In this document: positions 9,330 through 16,929 of the stretch, piece by piece
Layout: each line of letters begins with the position of its first letter
Numbering within the stretch: the stretch's first letter is position 1
Origin: JAFAGX01 sp035624085
Lineage (GTDB): Bacteria; Acidobacteriota; Terriglobia; Terriglobales; Acidobacteriaceae
NCBI GenBank assembly: GCA_035624085.1
Contig: DASPSE010000233.1
Location: 1 to 36,270 of the forward strand
Reading direction: 5' to 3'
Length of the DNA stretch: 36,270 nucleotides
Made by a program: the position numbers and the translations under genes
The notes under the pieces: generated by a model
The model's input: the letters and a program-made list of their open reading frames with translations, nothing else
Database searches by the model: none
Told to the model about the DNA's origin: nothing

Positions 9330-10116
9330 GACCTGCAGGCCAGAACTCATGCCGGCAGCGCCGCTGAAATGGAGGAAATATCTTGCACTTGTGGATTTTG
9401 GTTTCCTGTCCGCGGCCGAGCTAGCCGCGGACATTCGGCGTTATCCAAAGAGCAAAGTCCATCGTTTGGTCAGTGATATCAGGTCCGATATTCGGCACGA
9501 TTCCCGGCGAGCTCGCCGTAGCCTGTACGTAGTGAAATTAGTGCCTGCTGATCTTCAAGGTCAGCTTCCTAACTTTAGGGTGGAACGGAGTTCTCAGTTG
9601 AAACCGCTGGTTGCGTTTCTGGCCGCTCACAGCGGTGAAAATCACCTCGAAGCGTGGTATTGCCGTACTCGTGTTGATTCGGAAGTCTTCAGTGTGGCTG
9701 GCCGCATCGTCTTCAGCGCGGCTAACAGTGGAAAGACTCAATTAGTTGAACAACTGTGGCGAGGCAGTCCTCGACTGCTGGAGACCTATTCTGGTGATTT
9801 TACGTTTCCCTATGTGAGGGCATCACGGTATTCCTGGGGTTGGCCATACTCAGTTGAGCATGTTCATCTTCCGCGGAAATCGGCGCTCAGCAATTTGCAG
9901 CTGCAATCTGAATTTGGCTATTCCATGCGCTGTATCGAGCAAGCAAGGGAAAAGATCGAGGCGTTTTGCGCATTTCTTGATTCGTTTTCGTTCAAGGCCT
10001 ATAGCCTCGAATACAAGATAGTTGCATCGCAACTCAAAATCATCGACTGGGATACACCAAACGACAAGCGAGTACTAGGATCACAGGATGTGCATCTTTT
10101 GGATGGAATGCATTGA
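9307..10116 (+). CDS. Unrecognised protein, possible ATP-grasp-like C-terminus
   Basis: A 269-residue protein that I do not recognise. It is rich in Arg, Trp and aromatic residues, with no signal peptide or membrane segment. A central block (AGRIVFSA, VEQLWRGSPRLLE, YVRASR, WGWPYSVEHVHLP) looks strongly conserved in type. Near the C-terminus Glu235 and Lys237 are followed by IDWDTPND at 246-253. An acidic pair ending in an Asn-Asp resembles the metal-binding end of ATP-grasp or related nucleotide-binding folds; this is inference. The start is uncertain: ATG 9307 has no ribosome site, whereas GTG 9322 has GAGG six nt upstream. A short frame coupled by ATGA to the HD stop (9264-9329) may be its true N-terminus in a shifted frame. 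It ends just ahead of sat. Confidence 0.65.
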   Translation: MLRTQVLRTCRPELMPAAPLKWRKYLALVDFGFLSAAELAADIRRYPKSKVHRLVSDIRSDIRHDSRRARRSLYVVKLVPADLQGQLPNFRVERSSQLKPLVAFLAAHSGENHLEAWYCRTRVDSEVFSVAGRIVFSAANSGKTQLVEQLWRGSPRLLETYSGDFTFPYVRASRYSWGWPYSVEHVHLPRKSALSNLQLQSEFGYSMRCIEQAREKIEAFCAFLDSFSFKAYSLEYKIVASQLKIIDWDTPNDKRVLGSQDVHLLDGMH

Positions 10117-10118
10117 GC

Positions 10119-10140
10119 CGAATCGAGCTGACTCGATTCG
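10119..10140 (+). promoter_or_regulatory. Perfect 9-bp stem-loop just upstream of sat
   Basis: CGAATCGAG, a 4-nt loop CTGA, then CTCGATTCG form a perfect hairpin that ends 14 nt before the chosen sat ATG, in the short gap after the preceding gene. No T-run follows, so it is not a simple terminator. It could be a processing site, an mRNA stabiliser, a translational control hairpin or a palindromic operator. If sat instead begins at the TTG at 10113, the hairpin lies within its first codons. Confidence 0.5.
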
Positions 10141-10154
10141 CTTACTCCCGATAT

Positions 10155-11423
10155 ATGAGCAAACTCGTTTTACCGCACGGTAGTTCTGAACTGAAGCCGC
10201 TCTTGCTAGAAGGCCAAGCTCACCGCGAAGAGACCAGGAAAGCCCAGGGGTTGAAGAGGATTCCCCTAACCAGCCGCGAAACCGGCGATCTGATCATGAT
10301 GGGCATCGGAGCTTTCACTCCGCTCGATGGCTTCATAGGCAAAGACGATTGGAAAAGCTGCTGCGACGACTACCAGCTGCCTAGCAAGAACGGTCTGTTC
10401 TGGCCCATCCCGATCACGCTCTCGGCACATGAGGACCTGGCGAAATCCATCCGCCAAGGCGAAGAAGTGGCCCTGTGGGACGTCGAGACCGACGCGCTTA
10501 TGGGCACCATGAAAGTGAACGAGAAATACACGATCGATAAGAAGCATGAGTGCAAACAGGTGTTCCGCACCAACGACCCCAAGCATCCGGGCGTGCAGAA
10601 GGTCATGGAGCAAGGACCGGTGAATCTGGCCGGGCCGGTGAAGGCACTGTCCGAGTCATACTTCCCGCAAGAGTTCAAAGGGATTTATCAGCGTCCTGCG
10701 GAGGCCCGCAAGTTTTTTGCCGATCGCGGCTGGAGCACGGTGGCGGTCCTGCAGCTCCGTAACCCGATGCACAACTCGCACGCTTATTTGGCGTGGACCG
10801 CGATCGAAGTCTGCGACGGAGTGTACGTGCATCAGTCGCTGGGCAAACTCAAGCCCGGCGACATTCCGGCCGAGGTTCGCGTCAAAGCAATCGACGCGCT
10901 GGTAACTAAGTACTTCCGCAAGGAACGCGTACTCCAAGGCGGCCACCCGTTCGAGATGCGCTACGCGGGCCCGCGCGAAGCCTTGCTCCACGCCACTTTC
11001 CGCCAGAACTACGGTTGTTCGCACCTGATCGTAGGCCGCGACCACGCCGGCGTGGGCGATTATTACGGACCGTTTGACTCGCAGAAGATCTTCAAAGAAA
11101 TCCCGCCCGGGGCACTGGCCACCCAGCCGCTTTGCATGGACTGGACCTTCTACTGCTATGAATGTGGGAGCATGGCTTCGATGAAGACCTGTCCCCACGA
11201 GAGCAAAGCGCTGATTGACGACAATGGCAACTACCAGGGCGGCGCCAGACTCCTGCTTTCCGGTTCACTGCTTCGCAAACTGATGAGCGAAGGCAAGCCG
11301 GTTCCCGTGGAGTTCTCCAAACCCGAGGTGATCGCGGTTCTGAAGCAGTACTACGACACCTTGGAAGAGAAGGTAGAAGTGAAGTTACACGGCGCAGCCA
11401 CGGGCGAGGTGAAGCCGCGCTGA
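10155..11423 (+). CDS. sat: Sulfate adenylyltransferase (ATP sulfurylase), dissimilatory type
   Basis: A 422-residue enzyme that makes APS and pyrophosphate from ATP and sulfate, or the reverse. The nucleotide-binding motif QLRNPMHNSH is at residues 200-209 and GRDHAGVGDYY at 294-304. Cys334, Cys337, Cys346 and His348 form the zinc site typical of the homo-oligomeric Sat of sulfur-oxidising and sulfate-reducing microbes, unlike the CysDN type. The ATG at 10155 gives the usual N-terminus (MSKLVLPHG); a TTG at 10113 would add 14 residues. There is no fused APS kinase, and no APS reductase (aprAB) or APS kinase gene lies in the window. It is last in the HIT/HIT/HD cluster and appears more GC-rich by eye than those genes, so the cluster may have been placed upstream of a resident sat. 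Confidence 0.95.
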   Translation: MSKLVLPHGSSELKPLLLEGQAHREETRKAQGLKRIPLTSRETGDLIMMGIGAFTPLDGFIGKDDWKSCCDDYQLPSKNGLFWPIPITLSAHEDLAKSIRQGEEVALWDVETDALMGTMKVNEKYTIDKKHECKQVFRTNDPKHPGVQKVMEQGPVNLAGPVKALSESYFPQEFKGIYQRPAEARKFFADRGWSTVAVLQLRNPMHNSHAYLAWTAIEVCDGVYVHQSLGKLKPGDIPAEVRVKAIDALVTKYFRKERVLQGGHPFEMRYAGPREALLHATFRQNYGCSHLIVGRDHAGVGDYYGPFDSQKIFKEIPPGALATQPLCMDWTFYCYECGSMASMKTCPHESKALIDDNGNYQGGARLLLSGSLLRKLMSEGKPVPVEFSKPEVIAVLKQYYDTLEEKVEVKLHGAATGEVKPR

Positions 11424-11428
11424 GAAGT

Positions 11429-11448
11429 TCATGGCCGATAGGTCATGA
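11429..11448 (+). terminator. Candidate terminator between sat and the convergent sulfotransferase gene
   Basis: TCATGGCC, loop GATA, then GGTCATGA form an 8-bp stem with one G-T wobble, 5 nt after the sat stop. The bases after it (CTTTATT) are only moderately T-rich. Its place between two convergent genes supports a terminator role. Confidence 0.5.
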
Positions 11449-11523
11449 CTTTATTCGACCTTGCCAATTGAGCGTACAGCTGTCTGCACATGCTCACTGG
11501 GCATGTCCGCCAGAGACTTATAT

Positions 11524-12579
11524 CTAGCCCTGAGCGTCCCCGGTTTGCTTGTCCGCGGGCACTCGCACGCCGCGTCTTCGCCTACGGTAGCTTTGGATCA
11601 AGGCCGAGGGCGCATAGGCGAAACAAACATACCGGGATTGTTCGAAGGCGCGTTGTGCGCGATAGGCCACCTGGTCGCCCACCCTTTCTAGTAACCCGGG
11701 CAGTGCAACCTGGTCAGCGTCAGTCAGAACGGATGGCGGCCATTCATCGTGATATCGGCGCTTCCAGAGCTTCACGTAGCCGTCAATTTTCTGCCGAGCT
11801 CCCTGGTCGAGGACAAGCGTGCGAGGCTTACCGACTATTTCATCTCCGCGTATCAGAGAAAAATGTGCTCCCTGGAAAATGGCAGACCGATCGGCATCCC
11901 GGAGGTTAGCCAATTCGTCCCGGTAGGGAATCTCCAGAAAGCGGCACACCGTCTGCATGACCTTGGCGGTATCGCTGGTTAACTCTTCATAAGTCACCTG
12001 GCAGACGGGTAGCCCGCGGGAGAGAAGCCAATCAACCCCGCGCTTGAGAACCTGGTACCCAATCAACCCTCGCACATAAGCTCCCGGCCGTTGGAAACCG
12101 GTTTGGGCAGCGCGTGCAATGGCATTCGCGGTCGCCACCGGATCTCGCCATTGAATGATGAACCGCGCTTGAGGAAATAGTCTGGCGAGTGCAGGCAGAG
12201 AATCATAGTAGATAGGAGACTTGTCTCCCCAGATTACCGCACCTTTGCGCGCGGCGAAGGCCTTGTGAACGGCGGTAAACGCCGTGGCATAGTCTGCTAC
12301 TCCGCGAGGCAGATCGTTCGCAATGATTCCATGCCGGGTAAATGCTTTATTCCACAATTCCCAACGCGCTGCCCAATCACAGTAACGGGCAGGTTTGAGG
12401 AACACCGAGCGCAACACCCAAAGATCATCCTCAAAAGTCAGTGCGACCTGGGGATGCTTGTTGAGGAGGGCGTAAAGAAGTGAGGAGCCGCTACGCCACA
12501 TGGCCACGACAAACAGTGGCCCCGGAGCCAGACTCACACCTGCGGCAGGTTTCGAAGACTCGTACCCCGTCGGGTTCAT
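11524..12579 (-). CDS. Sulfotransferase family protein (PAPS-dependent type)
   Basis: A 351-residue protein with a 5'-phosphosulfate-binding loop WRSGSSLL at residues 28-35 and a second PAPS-site block QWRDPVATANA near residue 145. These are the two usual markers of sulfotransferases that move sulfate from PAPS to carbohydrate, lipid or protein hydroxyls. The start at 12579 puts the first loop about 27 residues in, as is usual for the family. An upstream ATG at 12681 would add a 34-residue low-complexity extension with a poorly spaced ribosome site. The tail is strongly basic (QSYRRRRRG). Facing sat across a short convergent gap, it fits a neighbourhood that activates and uses sulfate, although no APS kinase to make PAPS is seen. 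Acceptor unknown. Confidence 0.85.
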   Translation of the reverse strand: MNPTGYESSKPAAGVSLAPGPLFVVAMWRSGSSLLYALLNKHPQVALTFEDDLWVLRSVFLKPARYCDWAARWELWNKAFTRHGIIANDLPRGVADYATAFTAVHKAFAARKGAVIWGDKSPIYYDSLPALARLFPQARFIIQWRDPVATANAIARAAQTGFQRPGAYVRGLIGYQVLKRGVDWLLSRGLPVCQVTYEELTSDTAKVMQTVCRFLEIPYRDELANLRDADRSAIFQGAHFSLIRGDEIVGKPRTLVLDQGARQKIDGYVKLWKRRYHDEWPPSVLTDADQVALPGLLERVGDQVAYRAQRAFEQSRYVCFAYAPSALIQSYRRRRRGVRVPADKQTGDAQG

Positions 12580-12732
12580 GAGGCGGGACCCCTCGGACTG
12601 ACCGCCTCCAGAATCCACGCCATAAGACGCTCTGTAAAACTGGATGATTGCAATAGTGTTTCGTTCTAACCGGTGACCCATCGCTCCGAGATCTGAGCCA
12701 TAACTATCCTCATCGCGGATCTAACTCGCTGA

Positions 12733-13887
12733 CTACTTGTTTATGGTAGATGGCGACAACTCCCGCAAGCGGGCCACCGTTGCAGCAATCAGGCCGACTG
12801 CGAACTCGACGTCCTCGTTTGTGTTCTGCTTTCCCAGGCTGAAGCGGATGCTGGCCCGAGCATGATCTGGAGGCAGTCCCATCGCGGTGAGCACATGAGA
12901 AGGTTCAATCGCCCCCGAAGAACATGCCGCGCCCATGGAAACCGCCAGTCCTTTCAGGTCGAGCGCAATCAGAAGTGCTTCACCCTCAATCCCTTTGAAA
13001 CAGATGTTCGTAGTGTTCGGTACACGGGGCGCGCCTTGTCCGTTCACCCGAGTGTCTTTTACCTCCGTCAAAATTTTCTGTTCAAGCTGATCGCGCATCG
13101 CGTTCAAACGCGCGGGTTCATCTTGCCTTAACGCAGACTTCGCCATCTCTGCTGCCCGACCCAAGCCAACAATTCCGGGTACATTCTCCGTTCCGGCGCG
13201 GCGGGACCGTTCATGACTCCCGCCCCAGAGCATGGGACGCAAACGTGTCCGTTTGCGAACGAAGAGCGCACCGACTCCTTGCGGTCCGTGCATTTTGTGT
13301 CCCGAGAGCGAAAGCATGTCGCAACCAATGCACTTCACATCGAACGGGACCTTGCCGGCAGCCTGTACCGCGTCTGTATGAAAGTAAGCGTCAGTTTCGG
13401 ACGCGATCTTGCCAATCTCCTCGACTGGCTGCAGGACACCCGTTTCGTTGTTTGCGGTCATAATCGTGATGAGCTTTGTATTGGGACGCAACGCCCGGCG
13501 CACCTCGTCTGGGTCAATTAATCCGCGCCCATCCACCGGGAGATAGGTCACCTCGCAGCCGATCGATTGCAGATACTTGCTGGAATTCAGCACCGCATGG
13601 TGCTCGATGCTGGAGGAAATTACGTGATCGCCTTCCCGAACCACGCCGAAGACAGCTAGGTTGTCGGCTTCCGTGCCCCCACTGGTAAATACGATCTCTG
13701 ATGCCCCACATCCGATTAACGCGGCGACTGATTCCCGAGCACGCTCCACTGCCTCCCGCGTCTCCTGCCCATGATGATGGACAGAAGAGGCGTTGCCGAA
13801 GTGCTCCGAGAAGTAGGGCCGCATGGCCTCAAGGACCTCGGGCAGTACTGGAGTAGTCGCGTTGTTATCGAAATAAACTCGCCGCAT
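12733..13887 (-). CDS. Cysteine desulfurase, NifS/IscS type
   Basis: A 384-residue PLP enzyme that removes sulfur from cysteine as a protein persulfide for Fe-S clusters, thiolated tRNA or cofactors. Visible features are the N-terminal YFDNNATT, FTSGGTEADN, His97, a PLP-holding SGHK with Lys198, and the catalytic loop MGAACSSG with Cys322. The loop and length are those of group I enzymes (IscS/NifS) rather than SufS. No iscR, iscU or mnmA gene is adjacent, so whether it serves Fe-S assembly or tRNA modification cannot be told. It lies on the same strand as the sulfotransferase, 150 nt upstream of it. Start chosen at the first ATG, where the family motif begins. Confidence 0.95.
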   Translation of the reverse strand: MRRVYFDNNATTPVLPEVLEAMRPYFSEHFGNASSVHHHGQETREAVERARESVAALIGCGASEIVFTSGGTEADNLAVFGVVREGDHVISSSIEHHAVLNSSKYLQSIGCEVTYLPVDGRGLIDPDEVRRALRPNTKLITIMTANNETGVLQPVEEIGKIASETDAYFHTDAVQAAGKVPFDVKCIGCDMLSLSGHKMHGPQGVGALFVRKRTRLRPMLWGGSHERSRRAGTENVPGIVGLGRAAEMAKSALRQDEPARLNAMRDQLEQKILTEVKDTRVNGQGAPRVPNTTNICFKGIEGEALLIALDLKGLAVSMGAACSSGAIEPSHVLTAMGLPPDHARASIRFSLGKQNTNEDVEFAVGLIAATVARLRELSPSTINK

Positions 13888-14330
13888 GGCTTTGCTATTC
13901 TACCCGGAAACTGGGGATGGGTCTGACGAAAGTTGGAGGGACGGGGCTGTGCTAGGATTGGCCCGCAGAATGACACACCCGTCGGACGTCGTCACTTACG
14001 GCTGTGCGCGTAACCCATTTAGCCACTACAACTTGCAATTGTAGACTTGAAGGTAAAGAGCAGCGCTAGGTTCGCGACTTTCAATCCAGTTTCTTGCCAC
14101 GCCTCGCGCACCAACGTGGCCTGTAGCGTTGCCTAAGGCAATGCCAAGCCTCCAGGAAAGCCAAACCCGACGGCCATCATTTCACAGTCTCTGCACTCGG
14201 TTTTACCGGTCTTCTGAACCTAAAAAAGCGGCGGACTGGACCACAGGGATGACGCCGCGGATACCCGCTGAAGATGCTGGAACACGGTGCGCAGGATCGA
14301 TTAAAATACGTTTATAGCGGCGAGGTAAGC
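13888..14330. promoter_or_regulatory. 443-bp divergent intergenic region
   Basis: This lies between the minus-strand cysteine desulfurase and the plus-strand Tad genes, so it should contain both promoters. A short inverted repeat (CTACAA, 7-nt loop, TTGTAG) is at 14026-14044. An AT-rich stretch near 14300-14315 (TTAAAATACGTTTATA) could contain the -10 of the Tad operon. No gene is supported. Confidence 0.35.
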
Positions 14331-14930
14331 ATGCGCCTCCGGTCTTCAAAGTTGGAGATCACGAGGCTCGGCGGATGCCTACTGCAGCCTGCCCACGCTT
14401 TGAATACCCTTATCCTTCTCTTTCGCAAGTTAGTGTCGGGCACCGACGCGGCGGAGATCGCCGAAGCCGCCTTGGTGCTGCCCATAGTCTTCATGATGTT
14501 GCTGGGCATTTACTGGTTCGGCCGCGCTCTGAACACTTACGAAACCATCAATCATGCCGCCATTGAAGCCACTCGCGTTGTCACGTTTTACAGTTGCGCA
14601 ACATGCGGCAACACCTTAAGTCCGGGCAACGCCGGGCCTGTCGTTCAGCAGGTTCTTCAGGCCTCAGCTCTTGACCCTAATTTGGCAACTGTTATTCCGT
14701 TGGAAACCGTTACTGGTTGCGGAGGAGGAAACGCAACTTGCCAGCAGATCACCGTTGGAAGCAGCGGAACCATCTGCGTCTACGCTGATGTGCAGATGAA
14801 CAGTTATGGCGGAGCGTGTGGCATGTCGGTCAGTTTTCAGTATCCTTACCAATTTTATTTTCCTTTCACTTCGCTGGACCTGCAGAAGCTTGAGCTCAAA
14901 GCGCGAGTACAAATGAGGGGTGAATTCTAG
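14331..14930 (+). CDS. TadE-like pseudopilin-type protein
   Basis: A 199-residue protein. The ATG at 14331 has GAGG five nt upstream; a longer frame from 14274 lacks this. The TadE hallmark is clear: AEIAEAALVLPIVF, with a conserved Glu just before a single transmembrane helix (about residues 45-65), then a soluble periplasmic part with several cysteines. TadE proteins are minor pseudopilins of the Flp/Tad (type IVc) pilus or of related secretion systems. The next two genes are of the same kind and almost abut, so an operon is very likely. No TadA ATPase, TadB/C or prepilin peptidase is in the window. Confidence 0.85.
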   Translation: MRLRSSKLEITRLGGCLLQPAHALNTLILLFRKLVSGTDAAEIAEAALVLPIVFMMLLGIYWFGRALNTYETINHAAIEATRVVTFYSCATCGNTLSPGNAGPVVQQVLQASALDPNLATVIPLETVTGCGGGNATCQQITVGSSGTICVYADVQMNSYGGACGMSVSFQYPYQFYFPFTSLDLQKLELKARVQMRGEF

Positions 14931-14932
14931 TC

Positions 14933-15508
14933 TTGGGAAACACATATTGGCGTTGCTGCCGCAGGCGGTCTTCTCTGCTCTGCGCAGAGCGTGCATCGCA
15001 ACTGGTCGAATTTGCAATCGCGCTACCGCTGCTCGTAGTTCTAGTGGTTGGAATTTTTGATTTTGGCGGCGCGCTCAATCTGAAGGGCCAGTTGACCAAT
15101 GCGGCGCGCGAAGGCGCCCATCTCGCGTCGACGCTTCCTATTACTGATATCGGAGGTCCTTCCACTCCCCCCATAACGGTCTCTGCCGTGCAAAACTTAG
15201 TAGACTCTTACCTTCTCAGGTCGGAAATAAATGACTGCGGTCTCGGATCAGCCAGCTTGGTTGTCGGAGCCAGCGCGTATAGCTGGACGGCGCAAACTAA
15301 TACCGGCTGCGCGGGGAACCTGACACTGACCATCGACCGTGCCTACATGTTTCGAGAGAACAGTATCGATGTAATTTGTGCGCACATTGAAATCAGCTAC
15401 CCTTACCAGTGGCGGTTCAATAGCGTCATTCAGTTGCTGATTCCAGGAGCCAATTATGGAGCGCCCATCCAAATCACTGCAGACTCCATCATGCCCAACA
15501 TGCATTGA
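14933..15508 (+). CDS. TadE-like pseudopilin-type protein (second copy)
   Basis: A 191-residue protein starting at a TTG two bases after the previous stop. The N-terminal basic stretch is followed by ASQLVEFAIALPLLVVLVVG, the conserved Glu and hydrophobic helix of the TadE family, then FDFGGALNLKGQLTNAAREGA, which is also typical. The rest is a periplasmic domain with cysteines. The arrangement TadE, TadE, TadG is common in Flp-type loci. The start is the main uncertainty because TTG is the only plausible codon ahead of the helix. It probably acts as a minor pilin or envelope scaffold with its neighbours. Confidence 0.85.
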   Translation: MGNTYWRCCRRRSSLLCAERASQLVEFAIALPLLVVLVVGIFDFGGALNLKGQLTNAAREGAHLASTLPITDIGGPSTPPITVSAVQNLVDSYLLRSEINDCGLGSASLVVGASAYSWTAQTNTGCAGNLTLTIDRAYMFRENSIDVICAHIEISYPYQWRFNSVIQLLIPGANYGAPIQITADSIMPNMH

Positions 15509-15514
15509 ATAGCT

Positions 15515-16921
15515 ATGCTTTCACGACTGTTGCAAAGCCCGAGGCGACACGAACGCGGCCAGACCATTGCGCTGGTTGCGATTTCATTAGTGAGCCTACT
15601 CGCCATGTGCGCCCTCGCCATTGACGTGGTCACTCTTTACGTGGCGCGAGGCGAGGCTCAACGCGCAGCCGATGCCGCAGCTCTCGGGGCGGCGAAGGTC
15701 TTGGCGGACGCGGGTGTCACCACCGATCCTGGTAATACGGACTCCATTTGGGCAGCAGCGTGCGCCGCAGCTGTTAACGAGGCGCAGAGCGTTGCCGGCC
15801 AGAATACTGTAGCGGGCCAGAACCCCGCCGCAGCAAACGTGAACGTGACTTTCCCCGCATTTGGCGGAAGCACCTGCACTACACCCAGCCCCGCATTTGG
15901 TTCGAATCCGCAGGTTACAGTAAAGGTCACTGTTGGCAACCTGCCGACGTTCTTTGCTCGGATTTGGAGCAACGCGACGAATTCTGCGACGGCTACGGCT
16001 ACGGCGGAAGCCTATAACCCGGCCAATTATTCCATCTATCCGACAGGCGCAGGCAACGTTCCCAATGCGCCACGCTGCGTCAAACCGCTGTTATTACCGA
16101 ACTGCGACCCTGGTAACGCTGGATCCGGTTCGGGATGCGCGGGCTTCGGCACGTTCATCTCAGCTTCCAGTGGAGCGATTACAAGGCCCGGGAACGCTAC
16201 CAGCCCCACGCCCGGTATCATCGGCGAAAGCTTCACCCTCACTTCCGCCTGCGCAAACGCTCCCTGTAACACGCTAAACCCGCCGGCAGTAACGGGTGGC
16301 CCGCCGCCTACTAACCCCTATAACCTCTACTATTACCCGCTTTCGATTCCCTCGAGCGGAAGCGGACTTTGCCCGAACTGCGTGCCGTCATCGCCGACCG
16401 GCTTCGAAAGCGATTTAGCTTGCTGTAACTGGAGCCCTGTGCAATGCGGCCTGAATGTTTCATTGGACACCGCCGATCCCAGTCCGGATGGTTCCGGCGG
16501 ACCGGCCGCACAAGCAGGTCAGTGTCTGATCCACATAAGCACGTGGTCGGCTTTCTCTGCTAACTGTGTCCCCAGCTTGGACCAGGACTGTCTTGACACA
16601 ACCAAGACCCCGTTTGTCATGGAAGCTGGAACAAACAATCCGCTCAAGGGCAATACAACGGGCAGCAGCCTGAACAGTGGCGACGTGATCTCAACCAGTG
16701 ACTCTGTCGTGAGCTTGCCGATTTATGACTCGAGCGGAGGGGGCGCGCCTGCGAGCCCAGTCGCAGTAATCGGTTTTCTGCAGGTTTTCATTAATGATGT
16801 CAATGACAACGGTCAGTTCACAGTCACCGTTCTCAATGTGACCGGATGCGGGAACACACCAGCTCCTCCCGCGGTCCTCGGCTCGGGCCTGCCCGTGGGA
16901 GTCCGCCTGATTCAGCCTTGA
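15515..16921 (+). CDS. TadG-like pilus-assembly protein
   Basis: A 468-residue protein starting 7 nt after the previous stop. The N-terminus (RHERGQTIALVAISL, a hydrophobic helix to about residue 45, then QRAADAAALGAAKVLA) is the standard TadG/Flp signature. The remaining roughly 400 residues are a Gly/Ser/Pro/Cys-rich extracytoplasmic region with many cysteines and no recognised VWA motif. TadG anchors Flp pili to the outer membrane in known systems. The gene ends 8 nt before the convergent NHL gene, leaving no room for separate terminators. Confidence 0.85.
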   Translation: MLSRLLQSPRRHERGQTIALVAISLVSLLAMCALAIDVVTLYVARGEAQRAADAAALGAAKVLADAGVTTDPGNTDSIWAAACAAAVNEAQSVAGQNTVAGQNPAAANVNVTFPAFGGSTCTTPSPAFGSNPQVTVKVTVGNLPTFFARIWSNATNSATATATAEAYNPANYSIYPTGAGNVPNAPRCVKPLLLPNCDPGNAGSGSGCAGFGTFISASSGAITRPGNATSPTPGIIGESFTLTSACANAPCNTLNPPAVTGGPPPTNPYNLYYYPLSIPSSGSGLCPNCVPSSPTGFESDLACCNWSPVQCGLNVSLDTADPSPDGSGGPAAQAGQCLIHISTWSAFSANCVPSLDQDCLDTTKTPFVMEAGTNNPLKGNTTGSSLNSGDVISTSDSVVSLPIYDSSGGGAPASPVAVIGFLQVFINDVNDNGQFTVTVLNVTGCGNTPAPPAVLGSGLPVGVRLIQP

Positions 16922-16929
16922 TTTGCGGT

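Noticed and set aside
10656..11198. 180-codon antisense frame in sat
   Set aside because: The sat reading is certain from its motifs. The antisense frame has no start signal.
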